Below are positions 46,401 to 55,174 of a DNA stretch of 64,000 nucleotides, piece after piece. The stretch is taken from positions 1,674,001-1,738,000 of the forward strand of contig NZ_CP065047.1 of NCBI RefSeq assembly GCF_015689175.1. The letters are read 5' to 3'. The stretch is from Mycobacterium kubicae. Lineage in GTDB: Bacteria > Actinomycetota > Actinomycetes > Mycobacteriales > Mycobacteriaceae. How positions within the stretch are numbered: position 1 is the first letter of the stretch; every line of letters starts with the position of its first letter. Made by a program: the position numbers and the translations under genes. The notes beneath the pieces were generated by a model, which saw only the letters and a program-made list of their open reading frames with translations, ran no database searches and had not been told where the DNA came from.

Positions 46401-46964
46401 TCAGTTGCCGGCGATCCGGGTCAACTTCCGGCTCACCCCGGTCGCGATCTGGCCGGGACGTTGTTGTTCGCCCTGCTGTGCGCCCAACAGGATGATCGTG
46501 CCCGTCAGGGCCGGCACCAGCCACTGTGCATACCGCAGCTGTTGCTGCGCCGCCGCGACATCACTGGGTGTGGAAGGGGCCGGTTCAGTCGCTCCCTGAA
46601 CCGGATCACCTTGTCCTTGAGAGGCTTTCATGCCCAACGCGCGACTGTAGACAGTGGCTCCCAGCGCCGCTCCGGTGACGACCAGCTTCGTCACGGTGTT
46701 CGCGGTAACGCCACTTTGGTACTTGGCGCGATCCCGGTTGTTGTACAGAATCGCGCCGCCCCCGATCAAGTGGGCGCCGATGGCCGCAGCGTTGACGGGT
46801 CCCCATTTCCCCCACCCGGCGGCCGTGACACGAGCGCGGTCCTTGGGGTCCCGAACGGCGGCGCCTGCGCCGTTGACTCCGACGGCGCCCATCAGGGAAC
46901 CACCGAACCAGGCGGCCGCACCTAGATCGTGCAGGGAACGAACAATTGTGTTGCGTGCAGACAT
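46401..46964 (-). CDS. Membrane protein of unknown function
   Basis: A 187-residue protein with segments LGAAAWFGGSLMGAVGV, VNAAAIGAHLIGGGAIL, LVVTGAALGATVYS and a C-terminal LVPALTGTIILLGAQ, suggesting four membrane helices and a hydrophilic linker. This resembles mycobacterial membrane proteins seen near Rv3064-type genes, but I cannot assign a family with certainty. It stands alone between the secreted protein and the mmr regulator. Confidence 0.6.
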   Translation of the reverse strand: MSARNTIVRSLHDLGAAAWFGGSLMGAVGVNGAGAAVRDPKDRARVTAAGWGKWGPVNAAAIGAHLIGGGAILYNNRDRAKYQSGVTANTVTKLVVTGAALGATVYSRALGMKASQGQGDPVQGATEPAPSTPSDVAAAQQQLRYAQWLVPALTGTIILLGAQQGEQQRPGQIATGVSRKLTRIAGN

Positions 46965-47080
46965 CGACGTCTTTCCTCTCGTGATATGCCCGACTTCCCA
47001 GGGCGCAGGCAGGGTTCACGTTTCCGGCGACCTGAAACCCCAAGTTCCTTATGGAAAGTGCCGATGCGACGCGGGCTTAC

Positions 47081-47629
47081 TCAGATCAGGCGAGCGATCG
47101 CATCCGTCAGTGCGGCCGCGCCCAACGGCCTACCGGTGATGAGCGAATGCAGCGAAGCTCCGTCGAGGAACACCGTGACCGCCTCGGCGGCTCGCCGCCC
47201 GATACGCGGTTCGAGCAGCGCCATCAGCCCTTCCGGCCACAACTGGGCGAGCCGCTGCAATTGCGGCTGATGGCTTGCCGCGACATACAACTCGCTGAGA
47301 GTGCGGTGCCGATCTTGGTCGGTCAAGTATTCGGCGGTGAGCCGGGCCAGTGTCGCGGGCAGGGCCGCGTTGGCATCCAATTCCTGTCGCCAGAGGTCGA
47401 GCCATGTCGTCGCACTCGTGGCAGCGTGGGCCAGCGCGGCCTCTCGCAGTGCGCCCAAGTCGCTGAAGTAGTAGGTCGTCGACCCGACCGGAACATCGGC
47501 CTCTGTGGCCACCCGGCGATGGGTGAGCTGGCTGAGGCCGCCCCGGGCGATGACCCGTGCGGCCGCCTCGACGATGGCCTGCCGGCGACCCGCCGGGTCG
47601 CGTGGACGACGTTCGGCCACGGCGGTCAA
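47081..47629 (-). CDS. TetR repressor of the mmr efflux gene
   Basis: A 182-residue TetR-family repressor (RRQAIVEAAARVIARGGLS, then HRRVATEADVPVGSTTYYF) matching, from memory, Rv3066. Rv3066 represses mmr and responds to cationic dyes and drugs. The TTG at 47629 overlaps the TGA of mmr and aligns with the Rv3066 start; a GTG at 47620 is the alternative. Encoded just after mmr in the same transcript, so it would control its own level through the palindromes upstream of mmr. Confidence 0.88.
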   Translation of the reverse strand: MTAVAERRPRDPAGRRQAIVEAAARVIARGGLSQLTHRRVATEADVPVGSTTYYFSDLGALREAALAHAATSATTWLDLWRQELDANAALPATLARLTAEYLTDQDRHRTLSELYVAASHQPQLQRLAQLWPEGLMALLEPRIGRRAAEAVTVFLDGASLHSLITGRPLGAAALTDAIARLI

Positions 47630-47949
47630 TGCGCGCCGGCCAAGTTCAAGGTGAGCACGCCGGCGATGATCAGACCCACGCCCACCACCTTCGCCAGCGA
47701 CAGCGTCGAGCCCAAAAACAGCACGGCGATCAACACAATGGCCGCCGTGCCGATCGCCGACCACAACGCGTAAGCCACGTCTGTCTGCATCCCGCGCGCG
47801 ATGGACATCGCGAGCAGGGCGAACGCGGCGGCGTAGCCGATCAGGCACGCCGCTGTCGGCCACAATCTGGTGAAGCCTTCGGTGCTTTTCAGCAGGCTGG
47901 TCGCCACCACTTCGGCGAAGATCGCGCACAGCAGAAACAGATAAGCCAA
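47626..47949 (-). CDS. mmr: Small multidrug resistance efflux protein Mmr
   Basis: A 107-residue SMR-family (EmrE-like) proton/drug antiporter with four hydrophobic helices: YLFLLCAIFAEVVATSLLK containing the essential Glu in helix 1, then GYAAAFALLAMSIA, AYALWSAIGTAAIVLIAVLF and VVGVGLIIAGVLTLNL. It exports lipophilic cations such as ethidium. TTG at 47949 follows AGGAGAGACG and gives the same length as the H37Rv protein (Rv3065). An in-frame start 24 codons upstream lies inside the operator and is rejected. Confidence 0.93.
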   Translation of the reverse strand: MAYLFLLCAIFAEVVATSLLKSTEGFTRLWPTAACLIGYAAAFALLAMSIARGMQTDVAYALWSAIGTAAIVLIAVLFLGSTLSLAKVVGVGLIIAGVLTLNLAGAH

Positions 47950-47960
47950 CGTCTCTCCTT

Positions 47961-47990
47961 GTGTACGGATGTACATGTACAGACGTACAC
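47961..47990. promoter_or_regulatory. Palindromic operator upstream of mmr
   Basis: Contains GTGTAC at one end, GTACATGTAC in the middle and GTACAC at the other, forming an overlapping dyad just upstream of the mmr ribosome site. Rv3066-type repressors bind GTAC-rich inverted repeats in this position. It could also affect the divergent DoxX gene at 48040. Confidence 0.6.
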
Positions 47991-48039
47991 TACAGCGCGA
48001 CGCCCGGTTCGTCGGAGGCAAGCCGTAGCCTCTGTGGGC

Positions 48040-48474
48040 ATGACGACTAACCTTGACCGGCGTCTCGCCGGTTATTCACCGGTGGTGCTGAGCGTGTACC
48101 GGCTGGTCTACGGCTTGCTGTTCGCCGGATACGGGTCGATGATCCTGTTTCGGTGGCCCGTGGATTCGGGTCATCCGGTGCAGGTAGGTGAGTGGCCGGG
48201 GTGGTATGCCGGCTTGATCGAGTTCGTCACCGGTCTGTTGATCGGTGCTGGGCTGTTCACCCGCGCCGCGGCGTTCGTCGCCTCCGGCAACATGGCCGTG
48301 GCCTACTTCTGGATGCATCAGCCGCATGCCCTCTGGCCCATCGGTGATCCGCCGGCCGGCAACGGTGGAACCCCGGCGATCCTCTTCTGTTTTGGGTTCT
48401 TCCTGCTGGTGTTCATCGGCCCGGGGAGGTACTCCATCGACGCGCTGCGCGCCACCAGACTTCGGCGCAGGTAA
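48040..48474 (+). CDS. DoxX-family membrane protein
   Basis: A 144-residue protein with four helices: SVYRLVYGLLFAGYGSMILF, WYAGLIEFVTGLLIGAGLF, AAAFVASGNMAVAYFWMH and GTPAILFCFGFFLLVFIG. The pattern fits DoxX/DUF-type quinone-linked membrane proteins in mycobacteria, where members partner with superoxide dismutase and thiol oxidases. ATG at 48040 starts the family match; the longer frame upstream is antisense to mmr. Divergent from mmr. Confidence 0.8.
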   Translation: MTTNLDRRLAGYSPVVLSVYRLVYGLLFAGYGSMILFRWPVDSGHPVQVGEWPGWYAGLIEFVTGLLIGAGLFTRAAAFVASGNMAVAYFWMHQPHALWPIGDPPAGNGGTPAILFCFGFFLLVFIGPGRYSIDALRATRLRRR

Positions 48475-48496
48475 CCCCAGTCGGCGCTGGTGGGTG

Positions 48497-49771
48497 CTAG
48501 CGCGCGCTGGAACTGGGCAAGGCGCGCTCGGAGTACGGCGCACCGAAGCTCGGTACCGGGTTGAAGCCGCTGGCGTGCGCGGCCGTCGTCGCCCGCCGGA
48601 TGGGGAAGATGAGCGGCCCCATCAGGATTTGATCCACCAAGATGGGGGTGACCAGCCGGTTGTGCACGAAGGCGAATGAGCTGCGGGTGGCCGGGTCCGC
48701 CCACCCGATGGTGCCGCCCAATCCGGCGTGCCCGAAGCCCCGCAACAGTCCCGGCACCGGCGAGCCGTGGTAGCCGAGGTGAAATGACATGGGCACGACC
48801 ATGTTCAGATCGGGCCGCAAGCTCAGCTTGCCGAGCAGGCCACGAGCCAGATCTTTGGACAGCAGCTGCGTGTCGCCGGCGCGACCGCCGTTTGCCAACG
48901 CGCCGTACATCCGCGCCAGCCCGCGCGCCGTCACCACCGCATTGACCGACGGGATCTCGCTTTCCAGCAGCGGAGTGTCGCCCTGGATGAGGGAGGTGAT
49001 GCCTCGCACGTACATCGCGCCCAGCCCGCCGGCGACAGGTAGCTGAGTAAGCCGGGGCGCCAGCAGGTCGAACACCGGGTTGGCGCGGGTGGTCTGCGGA
49101 AACATGATCTGCGCAGCTGTGGTCGGCGCGTCGGCCGGCGGGCGGCCTAGGTGGATACCGTCGGTGTCGAGCGGCTCGGCGATCTCGCTGCGGAACAACT
49201 CGCGCATGCCCTTACCGGTGACGGCCCGGGCCAAGCCTGACGTCAACCAGCCATAGGTGAAGGCGTGATATGCCGCGCGACCGGCGTTGCGGTCGACGGG
49301 TGCGGCGGCCAGCCGCTGTTCCATGGCGCGGTGATCGAGCAGTTCGTCCTTGCTGACCCCCTGCAGGTGTGACAAGCCGGCCCGGTGCCCCAGCATGTCG
49401 CGCACCGTGATCTGCGACTTGCCGTTGGCGCCGAATTCCGGCCAGTAGCGGGCGACGGGCTCGTCATAAGACACCAGTCCGCGGTCGACGAGCCGATGGA
49501 TGACGGTTGCCGCCACCCCTTTGCTGGCGGAGAAGACCATGGCGCCGGTATCGGCGTCCCAAGGCTGTTCACCGTCGCGGTCTGACCAGCCCGTCCAGAC
49601 GTCGACGACGGGTTCGCCCTCGACATAGATCGACAACGCTCCGCCGCCGAACCGCGGACCGGGAAACAGCTTGCCGAAGGTATTGACGACGCAGGCAAAC
49701 CGCGGGTCGGCGGCGCCGTGAACGTTCGACGGAAGACCGTCGTCGGTCTCCAGGAGTGATGCTTGCGTCAT
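48497..49771 (-). CDS. Beta-lactamase-fold esterase (LipE/LipL-like)
   Basis: A 424-residue serine hydrolase of the class C beta-lactamase/EstB family. SASKGVAATVIH has the S-x-x-K catalytic pair; YHAFTYGWLTSGLARAVTG has the conserved Tyr; FGHAGLGGTIGWADP has the H/G-x-G motif near the end. Mycobacterial relatives hydrolyse short-chain esters. ATG at 49771 is the family start; the long frame above it is shadow. Probably cytoplasmic or cell-wall associated, with no signal peptide. Confidence 0.88.
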   Translation of the reverse strand: MTQASLLETDDGLPSNVHGAADPRFACVVNTFGKLFPGPRFGGGALSIYVEGEPVVDVWTGWSDRDGEQPWDADTGAMVFSASKGVAATVIHRLVDRGLVSYDEPVARYWPEFGANGKSQITVRDMLGHRAGLSHLQGVSKDELLDHRAMEQRLAAAPVDRNAGRAAYHAFTYGWLTSGLARAVTGKGMRELFRSEIAEPLDTDGIHLGRPPADAPTTAAQIMFPQTTRANPVFDLLAPRLTQLPVAGGLGAMYVRGITSLIQGDTPLLESEIPSVNAVVTARGLARMYGALANGGRAGDTQLLSKDLARGLLGKLSLRPDLNMVVPMSFHLGYHGSPVPGLLRGFGHAGLGGTIGWADPATRSSFAFVHNRLVTPILVDQILMGPLIFPIRRATTAAHASGFNPVPSFGAPYSERALPSSSAR

Positions 49772-49895
49772 GACCGAACTCCCGTGCGTAGGCTTACCGC
49801 CGCGAGTGGCTCGAAGAGCGGCAGTGTAGGTATATGAGAACGATGTTACCAATGTCGATAATGTCGTTTTAGCAGTCGTTGGCCCCGTCTGCGCG

Positions 49896-51227
49896 TCAGG
49901 GCAGTGGTGCCGGCTCGTCGCCGTCGGTAACTGCCTTCCGGTGCGTTCGCCCGTTGCTGATGAGCCATATCGCCGCAGCGGCAAGGATTGCTACGTACAG
50001 CAGGATGTAGAGATTGGACAGTACTTCCCACGGCCCCCAGGTATCGGGAAACATGAACAGCCCGATGCGGGGTTCGAGATCCATCGGGAAGCGGTACGGC
50101 CAGGAACCGATCGTCAGAAACAAGCCCACTGCGGGGAGCCACCACCAGGCGTTGGTGGAGGCGCGGTGGACCAGGTACACGAGCAGCGGTAAGAACCACA
50201 CCCAGTGGTGCGTCCAGGAAAACGGGGACACCACCGCCGCGGTCAAGCCGGTGATGGTCAAGGCCAACAAGTGCTCCCCGCCGCGATGCAGCCGCACGAC
50301 GACCCACATGCTGGCCGCCGTCACCGCCAGCGCGGGCAGCAGCCACGCCCATGTCGGTAACGCATTGCCCGGTAAGGGGCCGATAGGACTGTCGGGGTGC
50401 GGCGAGGTCAGGCGCGCGATCGCGCCGCCCAACGACTGATTGGACGGGTGCAGGGGGTCGTCGCCGATGCGTTTGGAATCGGCGAACGTTCCCGACCAGT
50501 ACTGCCGCGAATCACTGGGCAGGGCCGCCCACCCCACGGCGATGGTGACGGCGATCGTCACCAGCGCCACCGCGGCCGCCCGCCATTGCCGCACAGCCAG
50601 GTAATACAGGACGAAGTAGCCCGGAGTGAGCTTGATACCCGCGGCGACGCCGACGCCAACTCCCTTGAGCCAACTCGCCGTCGACCGGGCGCCGTCGCAG
50701 AGCACGAGCAGCAGCAGCACCAGGTTGATCTGTCCGTGCAGCAATGTGCTGCGCACCGGCTCGAGGAATGCGCACACCACGCCCAGCAGCACCGATTGCG
50801 CGATCAGGTAGGGCGTCACTCGGTAGCCGAGGATGCGCCAGCACAGCACCACCGCCCCGATGAGAACGACGACATTGAAGGCCAGCCAGATGTTGGTGTC
50901 GGTCCCGAACGGCAGCCAGGACAACGGCAGGAAGGCCACGATGGAAAACGGCGGGTAGGTGTAGAGGTGCTGGTGAATCAGCGGTTCGGCATACAGCGGC
51001 GAATGCGCCAGCACGTGCTGCACACCGTCGCGATAAGCATCGAAATCGTCACCGCCGCCCAACAGCCCGGCGCGGGGTGTGTGCACGGGGACCGTCGCCA
51101 CCAACAGCACGGCCGCGACGGTCGCCCAAATCGACATGACCGCTAGAGCCGGCCAACGCAAGGACAGGGTTCGAGGTTGCGCCTCGGCGGATTTCGACGC
51201 CGCAGTCTTCGCGATTGCGCCACTCAC
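49896..51227 (-). CDS. GT87-type mannosyltransferase (integral membrane)
   Basis: A 443-residue polytopic protein with about ten hydrophobic helices. GGGDDFDAYRDGVQHVLAHSPLYAE is the first periplasmic loop with the acidic pair typical of GT-C glycosyltransferases; HLYTYPPFSIVAFLPLSWLP and IKLTPGYFVLYYL are hallmarks of the DUF2029/GT87 family. These add mannose from polyprenyl-phosphate-mannose to lipomannan or lipoarabinomannan on the outer side of the membrane. The exact linkage is not shown. GTG at 51227 is the start. It lies between the esterase and the Hsp70-like gene. Confidence 0.88.
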   Translation of the reverse strand: MSGAIAKTAASKSAEAQPRTLSLRWPALAVMSIWATVAAVLLVATVPVHTPRAGLLGGGDDFDAYRDGVQHVLAHSPLYAEPLIHQHLYTYPPFSIVAFLPLSWLPFGTDTNIWLAFNVVVLIGAVVLCWRILGYRVTPYLIAQSVLLGVVCAFLEPVRSTLLHGQINLVLLLLVLCDGARSTASWLKGVGVGVAAGIKLTPGYFVLYYLAVRQWRAAAVALVTIAVTIAVGWAALPSDSRQYWSGTFADSKRIGDDPLHPSNQSLGGAIARLTSPHPDSPIGPLPGNALPTWAWLLPALAVTAASMWVVVRLHRGGEHLLALTITGLTAAVVSPFSWTHHWVWFLPLLVYLVHRASTNAWWWLPAVGLFLTIGSWPYRFPMDLEPRIGLFMFPDTWGPWEVLSNLYILLYVAILAAAAIWLISNGRTHRKAVTDGDEPAPLP

Positions 51228-51292
51228 TTCTAGACGGCTGGGTGGGCGAAGACGAGCTTGCGCCCAGCTGCGGACAGAGCAGCTTCAGCGTC

Positions 51293-52819
51293 TCACAACC
51301 GTGCGGCGGCGCGCCGTTCCAGTCGGAAGGTGCGCTTGAAGCCCGCGGGGTGGGTGGTCAGAGTGACTTCGACCGCACCGCCGGGGGCCACCACGTAGCG
51401 CTCCTCGACGTCGGGTCCGTCGCTGCAGCGGCCCACGGGCTGGCGCAGCAGATCGTCGCGGTCGCGCAGTGACGGGTCGAAGGGGAAGAGCACCGGATCG
51501 TAGGGTGTGACGTCACCGTCGGGACGCCCGTTGACCAGTCGGCTGCACTCGACGAACCGGAAGTGCCCGATGTTGTGGGCCGCCCGGTACCGGCGGTTGA
51601 TCACCAGCGGGGTCCGTCCGTCCGAGGGCAGCGCGGCGTCCTTGGGCACGATCGGGTCGAAGACGACGTCCGCGCCGGCGTGCGCCTCGCGGAACACGCC
51701 GAAATGCCGCGAAAACCGTTCGGACAGCACGAATCCCGAGTCGTGGTCCAGCGAGACCGCCAGGCCGATGGCCGTCGCGGCGAACGGGTGCGGCGATCGC
51801 TTGACGCGCTTGTCTCCGAAATTCTTGCGCAGCATCCGCGACACGAGTGGGAAGCTGCCCGCCCCGCCCACCACGTAGATTCCGGCGACCTCTGACCACG
51901 CGACGTTTCTGCCGTCACCGGCCGGGTCGTGCAGCACCCGCCCGAGCAGGTCGCTGGTCTGGTCGACCAGCGGCGCGCACGCGGCGTAGACGTCGTCGAC
52001 GCCGCAGGAGAACGGCGGCCGGTCGACGCCGTCGATCACCGTGAGGTCGACCAGGAAGCGGCGCGTCTGCGGCCCCACTGCCTCCTTGCGCGCGGCGCAT
52101 TCCTCCTTGAGCAGCTCGAAGGAGCCGGCATCGGCCTGCAACCCGGATTCAGCCAGGACCAGGCGCGCGATCGCGTCGTCGAAATCGTCTCCGCCCAGCC
52201 GCTGGATCCCCTCGCTGACGACGACTTCGTTGACGTGTCCGGCCATCTTGAGCAGGGACGCGTCGAAGGTTCCCCCGCCGAGGTCGTAGATCAGGACGTA
52301 TTCCCGTTTGGCGGTGATGGTGGAGCGGTAACGGTGGGCATATTCGAGCCCGGCCGCCGACGGCTCGTTGAGCAGCGCGACCACCTGAAAACCGGCCGCT
52401 GCGAACGCGTCCAGCGTGATAAAGCGTTGGGCACTGGTGGCGTTGGCGGGCACGCTGATGGCGGCCTCGATGGGCTCATCCGCGGCCGGGGTGACGTTGG
52501 ATCGGTGGCACAGGTCGCTTCTGAGCTGGCTCAAGAAGGCGGTGAGGAGGTCGGCCAGTACGTAGCTGCGCCCGGCCAGCGTCACCTGGGTTTGCGGTCC
52601 GGCGTCGGTGAGCAGCCGTTTGAACGACCGCAACACCGCCCAGCCGGGTTCGTGGCGGACGGCGGCGGCAGCCAGACCGAAGCGCAGTTCGCCGGCGGTG
52701 TTCGCGGCGATCAGGGATGGCCAGGTGTCGATTCCGTCGAAGGAGACGACGGGGTAATTGCCTCGGTCGACGACCGCAGCAACGGTGTGGGTGGTGCCGA
52801 AGTCGATGCCGACTCTCAT
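51293..52819 (-). CDS. Hsp70-family protein
   Basis: A 508-residue actin-fold ATPase. MRVGIDFGTTHTVAAVV is phosphate loop 1, IYDLGGGTFDASLL phosphate loop 2, and GIYVVGGAGSFPLVSRML the adenosine loop; SVPANATSAQR and NEPSAAGLEYA are typical of DnaK. The C-terminal 150 residues are beta-rich but shorter than the DnaK substrate and lid domains, so it is a divergent Hsp70-like protein. ATG at 52819 begins the first strand; TTG at 52828 is less likely. Client unknown. Confidence 0.9.
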   Translation of the reverse strand: MRVGIDFGTTHTVAAVVDRGNYPVVSFDGIDTWPSLIAANTAGELRFGLAAAAVRHEPGWAVLRSFKRLLTDAGPQTQVTLAGRSYVLADLLTAFLSQLRSDLCHRSNVTPAADEPIEAAISVPANATSAQRFITLDAFAAAGFQVVALLNEPSAAGLEYAHRYRSTITAKREYVLIYDLGGGTFDASLLKMAGHVNEVVVSEGIQRLGGDDFDDAIARLVLAESGLQADAGSFELLKEECAARKEAVGPQTRRFLVDLTVIDGVDRPPFSCGVDDVYAACAPLVDQTSDLLGRVLHDPAGDGRNVAWSEVAGIYVVGGAGSFPLVSRMLRKNFGDKRVKRSPHPFAATAIGLAVSLDHDSGFVLSERFSRHFGVFREAHAGADVVFDPIVPKDAALPSDGRTPLVINRRYRAAHNIGHFRFVECSRLVNGRPDGDVTPYDPVLFPFDPSLRDRDDLLRQPVGRCSDGPDVEERYVVAPGGAVEVTLTTHPAGFKRTFRLERRAAARL

Positions 52820-52858
52820 TCCGCACAATTTTAGGGGCCCCGGACGGCCCTTGGGCGG

Positions 52859-55123
52859 TTACTTAGGCAGAGCCTGGTTGCTCGGCGCGCCGCCCGTGCC
52901 GGCGTAGGCGTCCCACTGCCTTTGCACGTCGCGCTCCGCGGCGGTGGGGATCAGGCCCGCCGGCGCGAAACGTCTGGAATCGACCGGGGTGTCTTCGGCC
53001 AGTGGGCGGGCCGCTCCACGAATCGCTTTGAGCCCGACCACGACGCCGGCGACGAAGACGATGACGACCGCCGCCGCGAACAGGATCGACAGGGTGCCCT
53101 GGATGAAGGTGTTGCGGATGACGGCATCGAGCTGATGGGCGTCGGTCGCCGAGCCGAATGCGGTCTTGCCGGCGTGTCTGGCCGCTGAGTATTGCGCGTG
53201 TTGGGTCCAGTACCCGACCGCGGGATCGCCGGAGAACACCTTCTGCCACGAGGCGGTCAGGGTGACCGCGAGATCCCACAGCAGCGGAACGCCCGGGATC
53301 CACGCCCACTTCAGGCGTCCCAGCTTGACGACGACGACCGTGATGACCGTCAGCGCGATCCCGGCCAGCAACTGATTGGCGATTCCGAACAGCGGATACA
53401 GCGTGTTGATGCCGCCGACCGGATCGGTCACGCCCAGTAGCAGGATGCTGCCCCACGCGGTGACCACCACCAGGCTGCACATCCACGCCCCGACCCGCCA
53501 GCTCGGATCCTGCAGCTTGCGCAGCGGACCGCCCAGGTTGCTCAGCCCGTCGGAGACCATGAACCGCGCCGCCCGCGTCCCGGCATCGACGGTGGTCAGG
53601 ATGAACAGGGCTTCGAACATGATCGCGAAGTGGTACCAGAACGCTTTGAGGCCGCCACCGCCGAACACCCGGTGCAGCATCTCGGACATGCCGAACGCCA
53701 GCGTCGGTGCTCCGCCGGTTCGCGACACGATCGATTGCTCACCCACGCTGGCCGCCGCCTGATCGATCTGCTGTGCGGTCACCGAGGCGCCCGTGAGGCC
53801 CAGGCCGTTGACGTATCGCGCGGCGCCGGCGGCGGTGTCGTGCGTTTGAGCGGCGGGCGCGTTCAAGGTGAAGTACAGGTGCTGGTCCAGGATTGTCGCG
53901 GTGATCAGCGCGACGACCGCGACGAACGACTCGGTGATCATGCCGCCGTACCCGATCAGCCGCATTTGACCTTCTTTTTCCAGCATTTTCGGGGTGGTGC
54001 CCGAGGAGATCAGCGCATGAAATCCCGACAGTGCGCCGCAGGCGACGGTGATGAACAAGAACGGGAACAACGAGCCGGCGAAGGCGGGACCGTTGCCCTT
54101 GGTGGCGAAAGTCGACAGCGCGGGCGCGGCGTTCACCGGGCGCACCACGCACACGCCGACGGCCAGCAGCGTGATCGTGCCGACTTTCATGAAGGTGGAT
54201 AGGTAGTCGCGCGGGGCCAGCAGCAACCACACCGGCAAGACCGATGCCGCAAACCCGTAGCCGATCAGGAACCAGGACAGGGTGACCGGCGACAGGCTGA
54301 ACCACGCTGCACCCCAGGAGGTATTGGCAACCCAGTCACCCGACACGACGGCAAGTAGCAGCAGCCCGACCCCGAGCACGGACACTTCGGTCACCCGCCC
54401 CGGCCGCAGGAATCGTAGATAGCAGCCCATGAACAAGGCGATGGGGATGGTCATGGCGATCGAGAACACGCCCCACGGGCTCTTGGCCAGCGCCCGCACC
54501 ACGACCAATGCCAGTACCGCGATGACGATGGTGATGATCACCGGGATGCCGATGAGGGCGGCCGCGCCGGCGGTGGCGCCGAGTTCGTCGCGAACCATCT
54601 GGCCCAGCGAACGTCCCCGGCGTCGGGTGGAGATCCACAACACCAGGTAGTCCTGCACACACCCGGCCAACACCGCGCCGACGACGATCCAGATGGTGGT
54701 GGGCAGGTAACCCATTTGGGCGGCCAGAACGGGACCCACCAGCGGTCCTGCTCCGGCGATGGCCGCGAAGTGGTGGCCGAACACCACCCGCCGGTCGGTC
54801 GGCACGTAGTCGGTGCCGTCGTCGAGAACTTCGGCGGGAGTGGCGTGATCGTCGCGAGGGGTGACGATCTTTCGTTCGATCAACCGGGCGTAGCAGCGGA
54901 AGGCGATGAGATAGGTGCAAGCCGCGGCCACCACCAGCCAGACGGCGTTGACGGTCTCGCCGCGGACGAAGGCGATGATGGCCCACGCGACGGCGCCGAC
55001 GACCGCGATCAGTCCGAAGAAGACCTTTTGCTTGACGGTGATCGGGGAGCGATCGATGATCGCCACGGGCGGCAGGTCGGCGTCGGTATGGATGTAGCTG
55101 ACGTTGTCGTGGAGTCCTGCCAC
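52859..55123 (-). CDS. cstA: CstA-type peptide/pyruvate transporter
   Basis: A 754-residue polytopic protein of the CstA family with about 16-18 helices. Marks are FGHHFAAIAGAGPLVGPVLAAQMG in the first third, LGQMVRDELGATAGAAA, CGALSGFHALISSGTTPKML, and YPLFGIANQLLAGIAL in the last third. CstA proteins import peptides or pyruvate and are induced by carbon starvation. ATG at 55123 is the start. It converges with nothing; ligB lies upstream on the same strand. Equivalent to Rv3063. Confidence 0.93.
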   Translation of the reverse strand: MAGLHDNVSYIHTDADLPPVAIIDRSPITVKQKVFFGLIAVVGAVAWAIIAFVRGETVNAVWLVVAAACTYLIAFRCYARLIERKIVTPRDDHATPAEVLDDGTDYVPTDRRVVFGHHFAAIAGAGPLVGPVLAAQMGYLPTTIWIVVGAVLAGCVQDYLVLWISTRRRGRSLGQMVRDELGATAGAAALIGIPVIITIVIAVLALVVVRALAKSPWGVFSIAMTIPIALFMGCYLRFLRPGRVTEVSVLGVGLLLLAVVSGDWVANTSWGAAWFSLSPVTLSWFLIGYGFAASVLPVWLLLAPRDYLSTFMKVGTITLLAVGVCVVRPVNAAPALSTFATKGNGPAFAGSLFPFLFITVACGALSGFHALISSGTTPKMLEKEGQMRLIGYGGMITESFVAVVALITATILDQHLYFTLNAPAAQTHDTAAGAARYVNGLGLTGASVTAQQIDQAAASVGEQSIVSRTGGAPTLAFGMSEMLHRVFGGGGLKAFWYHFAIMFEALFILTTVDAGTRAARFMVSDGLSNLGGPLRKLQDPSWRVGAWMCSLVVVTAWGSILLLGVTDPVGGINTLYPLFGIANQLLAGIALTVITVVVVKLGRLKWAWIPGVPLLWDLAVTLTASWQKVFSGDPAVGYWTQHAQYSAARHAGKTAFGSATDAHQLDAVIRNTFIQGTLSILFAAAVVIVFVAGVVVGLKAIRGAARPLAEDTPVDSRRFAPAGLIPTAAERDVQRQWDAYAGTGGAPSNQALPK

Positions 55124-55174
55124 GCGGGAAACCCTACGCGGATAAGGCTGCTGGCGTCTGTCCGGCGGGTTACA